Origin: Bradyrhizobium sp. BRP22
GTDB taxonomy: Bacteria > Pseudomonadota > Alphaproteobacteria > Rhizobiales > Xanthobacteraceae
Length of the DNA: 64,000 nt
Direction: 5' to 3'
NCBI RefSeq assembly: GCF_020194175.1
Contig: NZ_JADYVX010000031.1
Location: forward strand, 33,081-97,080
A program made the position numbers and the translations under genes. Below are positions 58,948-64,000 of the stretch, piece by piece. The stretch's first letter is position 1. Each line of letters starts with the position of its first letter. The notes beneath the pieces are model-generated. The model worked only from the letters and a program-made list of their open reading frames with translations. It ran no database searches and had not been told where the DNA came from.

Positions 58948-58978
58948 TTGATCCTCACGTGGCGTCAGGTTGTAGGTT
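58948..58978 (+). promoter_or_regulatory. MerR-type promoter before the noeI-like gene, putative NolA site
   Basis: On the plus strand: -35 TTGATC, 19-bp spacer, -10 TAGGTT. The stretch GCGTCAGGTTGTAGG is shared with the nodD2 promoter and nearly so with the nolA promoter (read on their own strands). It lies 110 bp before the methyltransferase gene, with no gene between. Confidence 0.65.
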
Positions 58979-59088
58979 TGGAAAAAGCGATGACAAAAGC
59001 GCCACCCGCCCAGACGCGTATGGCTCATTAGCAAATCAACCTAACCAAAGATATCGAGCTCGCCTGCACGTGGTCTTGGGGATCCACT

Positions 59089-59970
59089 ATGATTGCGATG
59101 AAGACCGCCCGCTTCCTTGGCAAATATGCATTAAGTGATCCGTTCAAGCTTGCAGATATCGTACGACGACGCGCCATCGAGCAATTTTCATCGGCGCCGT
59201 CGCGCATTGCAATAACGCACTTCAATGGTGTGCAGTACGAGCTCGATATGTCTCTTCATCGCATGATGAAGAAGTACTTCTTTCATACGCACGAAATGTT
59301 CCTCGAGCGCATTTTTGAGCGGTGCCTGCCCCCTGGTACGATCTTCGTCGACATTGGCGCCAACTGCGGCTACTGGTCGGCCTACGCCGCATCCTTGGTT
59401 GGCCCGACCGGCGAGGTGCATGCGTTTGAGCCTGTGCCGCAGTATTTCAGGCTAATTCGGCGGCTCGCACAGCTCAATCCCGCTTATCGGATCCTTGCTA
59501 ACCAGATCGCCTGCGGCGCGCGAAGCGAAAGGCTCTCCATGGCGGTCGTTGCGCCGCGTGCGAACAATTTCGACAATTACGACACGAACATTGGATCGAG
59601 CTCATTGGCCGCCGGCTTTCTTGATCATGTCCGCGAGCTCACCGAGGCTATCGCCGTCAGCGTGATTCCCTTTGACGCTTATGTGCGTGAGCACAATCTC
59701 GATCTCGATCGCATAGGCCTGATAAAGATCGACGTCGAAGGTTTTGAATCTGCGGTGTTTGATGGCATGTACGAGGTACTCGCACATGACGGTCGCAAGG
59801 TGCCGATTCTATGCGAAATCCTTACCGATCGCACCCGCGCCGCGCCGCTCGACGGCCGGATCATTATCGAGCGTTTGGAGGCTTCCGGCTATCGATGCCT
59901 CGATGCCACGCATTTGCGGCCGATTAATCGGAATGCACTCGGCTTCGAAGAAAACATCTTCTGCTGCTGA
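59089..59970 (+). CDS. noeI: NoeI-like FkbM-family methyltransferase (2-O-methylation of Nod-factor fucose)
   Basis: The 293-residue product has the FkbM methyltransferase pattern: the SAM-binding FVDIGANCGYWSAYAA, HAFEPVPQ, and LIKIDVEGFESAVF. In NGR234 and other rhizobia NoeI of this family methylates O-2 of the fucose that NodZ adds, giving the 2-O-methylfucose typical of Bradyrhizobium Nod factors. The ATG at 59089 and one four codons on (MKTARFLGKY) are both possible. It is 15 kb away from nodZ, without a nod box, but has a NolA-type promoter. Other FkbM substrates cannot be excluded. Confidence 0.75.
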   Translation: MIAMKTARFLGKYALSDPFKLADIVRRRAIEQFSSAPSRIAITHFNGVQYELDMSLHRMMKKYFFHTHEMFLERIFERCLPPGTIFVDIGANCGYWSAYAASLVGPTGEVHAFEPVPQYFRLIRRLAQLNPAYRILANQIACGARSERLSMAVVAPRANNFDNYDTNIGSSSLAAGFLDHVRELTEAIAVSVIPFDAYVREHNLDLDRIGLIKIDVEGFESAVFDGMYEVLAHDGRKVPILCEILTDRTRAAPLDGRIIIERLEASGYRCLDATHLRPINRNALGFEENIFCC

Positions 59971-60606
59971 TTACTGCGCATTGGCCGACCATTTTGCCCC
60001 GTCTAGCGCCCTGCGCGATCGCGTCATCATGGGAACGTGGTCTCTTGGAACTGGTATCAGAGCGTCGCTCACGCTGCTTGAGCGCAATTAGCCCATCCGC
60101 CCAAAGCGGCTTGACTAGGGCCGTCGCCGTATGCGCCGCCAAGATGGGTAGCCCAATTTTTCGCCACAATTGGTCAACTCGGAAAGCTTTGGGTAGCTGT
60201 TTGGCGGCTCTGCCGAACGGCAGGAGGTATGATCGGTACGTTAGTCATCTCGCCTGAACGGAGATTGGCCTAGCTCAAAACAACTCCATGATCTGCGTCT
60301 AGCCCTGAATACCGGTCCTTTAGTGCCTGAACTCCAATGATGAACTGTGCAGAGCGACGAAGTTGTTGTCATTCAACTCCCGATCAAGCGAGCGTTGCGG
60401 GAGCGCTTATCACACGGGGGTGACGAGTTCGGTGATCATGGTGGTGGAGGGGGATTTACTACTGAACGACACAGCTCTCGTCGTCCGAAGGGCACCTTGT
60501 GTTAAAGGTAGTGCGACCGTACTTGAGCCCTGCCAGCGACGAATGCTGGCAGGGCACGGAAGACAAGGTGCACGTGATGTCACACAAGGTCGATAGTTCA
60601 CCCGGC
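59971..60606. other. Gene-poor stretch with a large nested inverted repeat
   Basis: No gene is recognised. The right third holds the inverted-repeat structure at 60492-60571, listed separately. Confidence 0.35.
60492..60571. repeat. Nested inverted repeat, two stacked stems
   Basis: The inner hairpin is perfect: GCCCTGCCAGC (60527-60537), a 7-nt loop, and GCTGGCAGGGC (60545-60555). Outside it lies a second perfect 9-bp pair, GCACCTTGT (60492-60500) and ACAAGGTGC (60563-60571). It stands 36 bp beyond the stop of the MFS gene on the minus strand and could end that transcript, but no T-run follows on either side. Confidence 0.7.
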
Positions 60607-61965
60607 TCAGCGGTTCAGAGTGCCGGCGAGTGCGGTGTGGCTTGCACCGCTCTCAGGTCGCGACGGCTTTGCAACTCTCGACGGCTTGGCTGTCCCGGGA
60701 TAGACAGTGAGTGCCGCGATGATGCCGAGCACGGCTGCGAGCATCAGCCAGAATCCGGGTGAAGCCTTGTCATCGGTCCGATCGATCAGCCAAGTCGAGG
60801 CGAGTGGCGTAAAAGTGCCAAACAAGGCGGCCGCGAGCGCGAACGCCAGGGAGAAGCAGGTTGTGCGCACATGCTTCGGCACGATCTCGACAAGAGCGCC
60901 TAGCATAGTGCCGCTATAGATACCGAAGTAGAACGAGAACATCATAGCCACAACCAGCATCTTGCCGAAGGTGGGCGCGCTCACCAGCCAGTGCAATGCT
61001 GGATAAGCGGTCACTAACGCAAGGCTCGCGATGGCGAGCAGAACCGGCTTGCGGCCGATTCGGTCAGATAGCGCCCCGCCAATTGGATTCCAGATGAAGT
61101 TGGTCACGGCGACCAAAAGCGTCACCAACAGCGCGTCCTGCGAGGAGAGCTTCAACACGTTCTTGCCGAATGTCGGCGTGTAAACGGTGACGAAATAGAA
61201 TGTCGTTGTGGTCAGGATCGCGATCATCATGCCCAGGATGACGATGCGCCAGTTCGCGAGTGCCGAGGCAAAGACCTCGCTGGCAGTGGGATGCTTCTTC
61301 ATCGCCAGAAATTCCGGCGTTTCCTCCAACGTCCGGCGGAGGAAGAAGATAAGCGGAATGATGAGGCAGCCGAGAAAGAACGGGATTCGCCAGCCCCAGG
61401 TAGCCACTGTTTCTGCCGGCATCGATTCGTTCAAGACGTAGCCCACCATCGCTGCGACAAAGATCGCGACCTGCTGGCTCGAGGACTGGAACGAGGTGTA
61501 GAAACCGCGCTTACCAGGGGTTGCGATCTCCGACAGGTACACTGAGACGCCGCCGACTTCGACGCCGGCCGAAAAGCCCTGCAGCAACCTTCCAAGCAGC
61601 ACGATGATGGGGGCGGCAACGCCGATTGTTGCGTAACTCGGACAGAAGGCAATGATCACGGTGCCGACCGCCATGATTGAGAGTGTGACGATCAGGCCTT
61701 GCCGACGGCCGATTTTGTCGATATAGGCCCCGAGGACGATCGCGCCGACGGGACGCATCAATGCGCCCAGCCAGAACACGCCGAAGGTGTTGAGCAGCGA
61801 AGCGGTTTCGCTCTCAGACGGAAAGAACGCCTTCCCAATGGCGTTGGCGTAAAAGCCGAATAGAAAAAAGTCGAACTGCTCGAGGAAATTGCCGCTCGTT
61901 GCGCGCAAAATCCCGCCGATGCGCGATTTGACCGTTGCTGCGTGCGGGATGAATGTTTGTGACAC
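60607..61965 (-). CDS. MFS transporter, metabolite:H+ symporter type (citrate/tricarballylate-like)
   Basis: The 452-residue protein has twelve predicted membrane helices and the MHS-family marks: SGNFLEQFDFFLFGFYA near the start, MRPVGAIVLGAYIDKIGRRQ, LLGRLLQGFSAGVEVGGV, and in the second half GGALSDRIGRKPVL. Members import organic acids such as citrate, tricarballylate, alpha-ketoglutarate or shikimate with protons. The exact substrate is not readable; dicarboxylate or tricarboxylate uptake would suit a bacteroid. It stands alone, oriented against the noeI-like gene. Confidence 0.88.
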   Translation of the reverse strand: MSQTFIPHAATVKSRIGGILRATSGNFLEQFDFFLFGFYANAIGKAFFPSESETASLLNTFGVFWLGALMRPVGAIVLGAYIDKIGRRQGLIVTLSIMAVGTVIIAFCPSYATIGVAAPIIVLLGRLLQGFSAGVEVGGVSVYLSEIATPGKRGFYTSFQSSSQQVAIFVAAMVGYVLNESMPAETVATWGWRIPFFLGCLIIPLIFFLRRTLEETPEFLAMKKHPTASEVFASALANWRIVILGMMIAILTTTTFYFVTVYTPTFGKNVLKLSSQDALLVTLLVAVTNFIWNPIGGALSDRIGRKPVLLAIASLALVTAYPALHWLVSAPTFGKMLVVAMMFSFYFGIYSGTMLGALVEIVPKHVRTTCFSLAFALAAALFGTFTPLASTWLIDRTDDKASPGFWLMLAAVLGIIAALTVYPGTAKPSRVAKPSRPESGASHTALAGTLNR

Positions 61966-63253
61966 TGTGAGTTTCCTCCCCGTCTGAGATGGCCGGTTGC
62001 GAAAACTCTCACGCCAGCCTCGCTGTGATTTCGGGCCGGGAAGCCGCCGTGATGGACAGCTCCGACCGACCCGTAAGCGCCCTATCTTTTCGGCATATTT
62101 TCGGCAACTGCTGCACGGTGCAAAGATTTTCGGGTCTTGTTGCTCAGCGACAAGCCAATCGCAGATTAAGCGGAACTACATTCGATCTTGTGACGCGCCT
62201 ATCCACGTCAGTGAAATCGACAGGGCAGCACCGGTGAGCAGAGCGACCAAGAATCGAACGCAACATGCGCCGCATCTTTGCGCGTCGGGAGCAACCGACG
62301 ACTACTGCAACCGCGACGGTCATCGAATTGTGCGGCACACCAATGTTTCGGGTGCTGTGACTATGTCATCCGTATCCTAAGAGAAGCGCGAGATCGACAA
62401 GGCGAGTTCGCCTTTCCCTTCGGCATCAGAGATGTCTAATCTTGGGCGGCGGCAGTCAGCACCGGCACGGCTGTCGCGGCTTCGCCTGCTAACCGCACAA
62501 TCAATATCCCTTGCGGCATTGGTAATGGATATCGCCAGAACATCCGGTCTTTCGTCCAACTAAAGGCTGTGAAGTTTTGGAATGTTCCGCTGTTGGTCCC
62601 ACCGCGAGTGGCTAACGAGCGTAACAAGATCAACGCTGAAGCCATCGGCGAATCGGCAAGTTTCGGCAGCTACCGCCGCTATGGCCGTTGTCATGCCGTT
62701 ATAGACCGGCTTGAGCTTATGGCCTTACCCAACACCGCCAGCCCGGAAAGCAGTATTGCGGCGCGCTTTCACCGCCCGTGTTCCGTTGCTCGTGCATGTT
62801 TGAATTCACACGACAACTGCCGCGATTCTTGGGGCGACCCGCTGGTCCGACGACTGAAAGAAAAAAGTTGGTCAGACAGCTGTTGAAACCATCAATTGGG
62901 ATCCGTCGAGCAGCATCTCGCCAAGCTCGATCCCCTTGAAGGTGATACTTGATCGAAAAGAGGTGAAGCGGAATCGAAATGATATCGGAGGCGTTAGTTG
63001 TGCGCGCTACCGCTCGAGCGCGCTTGAAGTGCGCCGTCATGGCGAGTAGCTGGGAGCCCGAAGCGCCTCCAATTCTTACTACACCTTATTGGCGAGCGTT
63101 CCGGTTCTCTTTCGGTGACCGTTGCTTCCTAGCGCCGTCTGCTCCCCTTCATCGCGACTCTCCGTTGTCCGCGAGCGGCAGTCGGACTGAAATGACGAGC
63201 TGAGGGCGAACGCAATCGCGGCTCCGGATGACCGCAAATTCTCCTGTGCGCAG
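61966..63253. other. Gene-poor stretch
   Basis: Thirteen hundred bases with short overlapping frames only, none of which I can support. The promoter of the MFS gene should lie at its left end. Confidence 0.35.
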
Positions 63254-63289
63254 GTCAGGTTTACGTCAGGTGCAGGTGATATGTTCGAT
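63254..63289 (+). promoter_or_regulatory. Probable tts box upstream of the gene at the window end
   Basis: The site begins GTCAGGTTTACGTCAGGT, which keeps the GTCAG-n-TT-nn-CG-n-CAG pattern of the other three tts boxes in this window. It lies 185-220 bp before the start of the open frame at 63474. Confidence 0.55.
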
Positions 63290-63473
63290 GGCAGAGCGCG
63301 TACGATTGTTAAAAAAGCCGATCTGCGTTTGCCGGCTATGTGAGTCGCGCGTCATCGGTGCGGCGTAGGAGTGTCGCTATGAGGTATCGAAACAAAGCCG
63401 TTTAAGGTCGCGGCGGCGGCACCGCGTACCTTATGTTGCGATCGGCGCATTCTCGATTGCATGGGAGGTGAAT

Positions 63474-64000
63474 TTGACGGGGATTGACCGGCGTGGGAAT
63501 GCGCCCAGTGGACCAGACGCGCACTGGTCCCGTGCTGAATCGGATCTCGGCGATGGAAGAGACGGTTCGGCGTTTCGTTCTGTCGTGCAGGGCTTGCGCT
63601 CTGAAACTCAAGATTTAGGGGGCTCGTCCGCTCCAAGGCCACCTTCGGTCGGCGATGTCCGGGGCCGTACGTCAGCCGATCCGTTCGTTGATACGCGCGA
63701 CGGCCGCCTCGGTTTTCGCGATTTGCCGCATCGCGGCGCCCCAAATCGAGAAGAAAGGTCGTCGCGTTCCGGTGCCGAGGGCCGTAGTGCCGATCGGTTC
63801 AGCAGTTCACAACAAAGTTCCCGTTCCTCGCATAGACGATCGGCATCTGGCTCGGAGCGCGTACCAAAACGGCGGCACCTGGATAATGTCCCCGCGCAGC
63901 AAAGGGCGATCTCAGAGCAGCAATCAAACGCAGCTCACGATGCGATCTATTTCGCCCGCGACATCGTTGGATTCTCGTGTGCAGTGGTTGAGTATGACAG
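63474..64000 (+). CDS. N-terminal part of a candidate type III effector, cut by the window end
   Basis: A frame without stop runs from about 63468 to the end of the window (175 codons from the TTG at 63474). A strong GGGAGG ribosome site lies 6-7 bases before that TTG; a GTG at 63468 is the alternative. The product is very rich in Ser, Arg, Asp and Gly, with runs such as SSSQQSSRSSHRRSASGS, and turns more ordered only at its end (AIYFARDIVGFSCAVV). A disordered Ser-rich N-terminus, with a tts box 200 bp upstream, is typical of rhizobial type III secreted proteins. I cannot name the family from this part. Confidence 0.55.
   Translation, partial: MTGIDRRGNAPSGPDAHWSRAESDLGDGRDGSAFRSVVQGLRSETQDLGGSSAPRPPSVGDVRGRTSADPFVDTRDGRLGFRDLPHRGAPNREERSSRSGAEGRSADRFSSSQQSSRSSHRRSASGSERVPKRRHLDNVPAQQRAISEQQSNAAHDAIYFARDIVGFSCAVVEYD

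Noticed and set aside
62201..62225. A further tts box near 62206 (GTCAGTGAAATCGACAG)
   Set aside because: The spacing between GTCAG and TCG is one base too long, and no gene follows on that strand.
1..64000. tRNA genes, rRNA genes, CRISPR arrays, integrase with attachment site
   Set aside because: None was seen; the window appears to lie inside the island and not at its border.

Overview
The window reads as part of the symbiosis island of a Bradyrhizobium-type soybean/lupin/cowpea-group rhizobium. The basis is the gene order nolA - nodD2 - nodD1 - nod box - nodABCSUIJ - nolO - nodZ, followed by fixR - nifA - fixA. Single genes match what I recall of the Bradyrhizobium proteins: NolA 237 aa, NodA 210 aa, NodB 219 aa, FixR 278 aa, NifA 604 aa. 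It is typical accessory DNA, with long gene-poor stretches, many insertion-sequence remnants and many frameshifted genes between intact symbiosis genes. No tRNA, rRNA or CRISPR array was seen.

Layout. 0.6-8.3 kb, minus strand: a decayed two-module non-ribosomal peptide synthetase and an intact MATE exporter. 9.2-13.4 kb: an IS256-family element with 9-bp target duplication, a frameshifted GNAT acetyltransferase and an IS630 remnant. 13.6-14.8 kb: a cytochrome P450. 14.9-19.3 kb: IS3 and ISL3 debris around a YopJ/NopJ-type type III effector with its own tts box. 19.3-25.2 kb: poorly assignable DNA, a small exported protein, an LLM-type flavin oxidoreductase, a HisC-like aminotransferase. 25.7-30.3 kb, minus: nolA, nodD2, nodD1. 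30.3-43.4 kb, plus: nod box, a nodK/nodY-like gene, nodABCSUIJ, nolO, nodZ, nolL. 43.6-46.6 kb: a complete IS66 element inserted in an older IS66 transposase remnant. 46.7-51.6 kb: a sulfotransferase, a VirK-family protein with tts box and a NopM-type LRR ubiquitin ligase with tts box. 52.2-58.6 kb: fixR-nifA-fixA, followed by remnants of fixB, fixC and probably fixX. 59.1-62 kb: noeI-like methyltransferase and an MFS transporter. The last 0.75 kb holds a tts box and a serine/arginine-rich open frame that runs off the window.

How it fits together. Plant flavonoids would act through NodD1 at the nod box to start the nod operon. Its products make a chitin oligomer that is N-acylated and N-methylated (NodA, S), carbamoylated (NodU, NolO), fucosylated (NodZ), possibly O-acetylated and 2-O-methylated on fucose (NolL, NoeI), and exported (NodI, NodJ). 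NolA tunes nodulation through NodD2. Later, low oxygen and NifA turn on fix genes. Four tts boxes tie four genes to the TtsI-controlled type III secretion regulon, whose apparatus is not in this window.

The most striking new signal is a MerR-type promoter (TTGAxx, 19-bp spacer, TAGGxT) found three times: before nolA, before nodD2 and before the noeI-like gene about 30 kb away. This suggests a direct NolA regulon that includes a Nod-factor decoration gene. The second is the row of decayed fixB, fixC and fixX behind an intact fixA, a fossil of an ancestral nifA-fixABCX arrangement.
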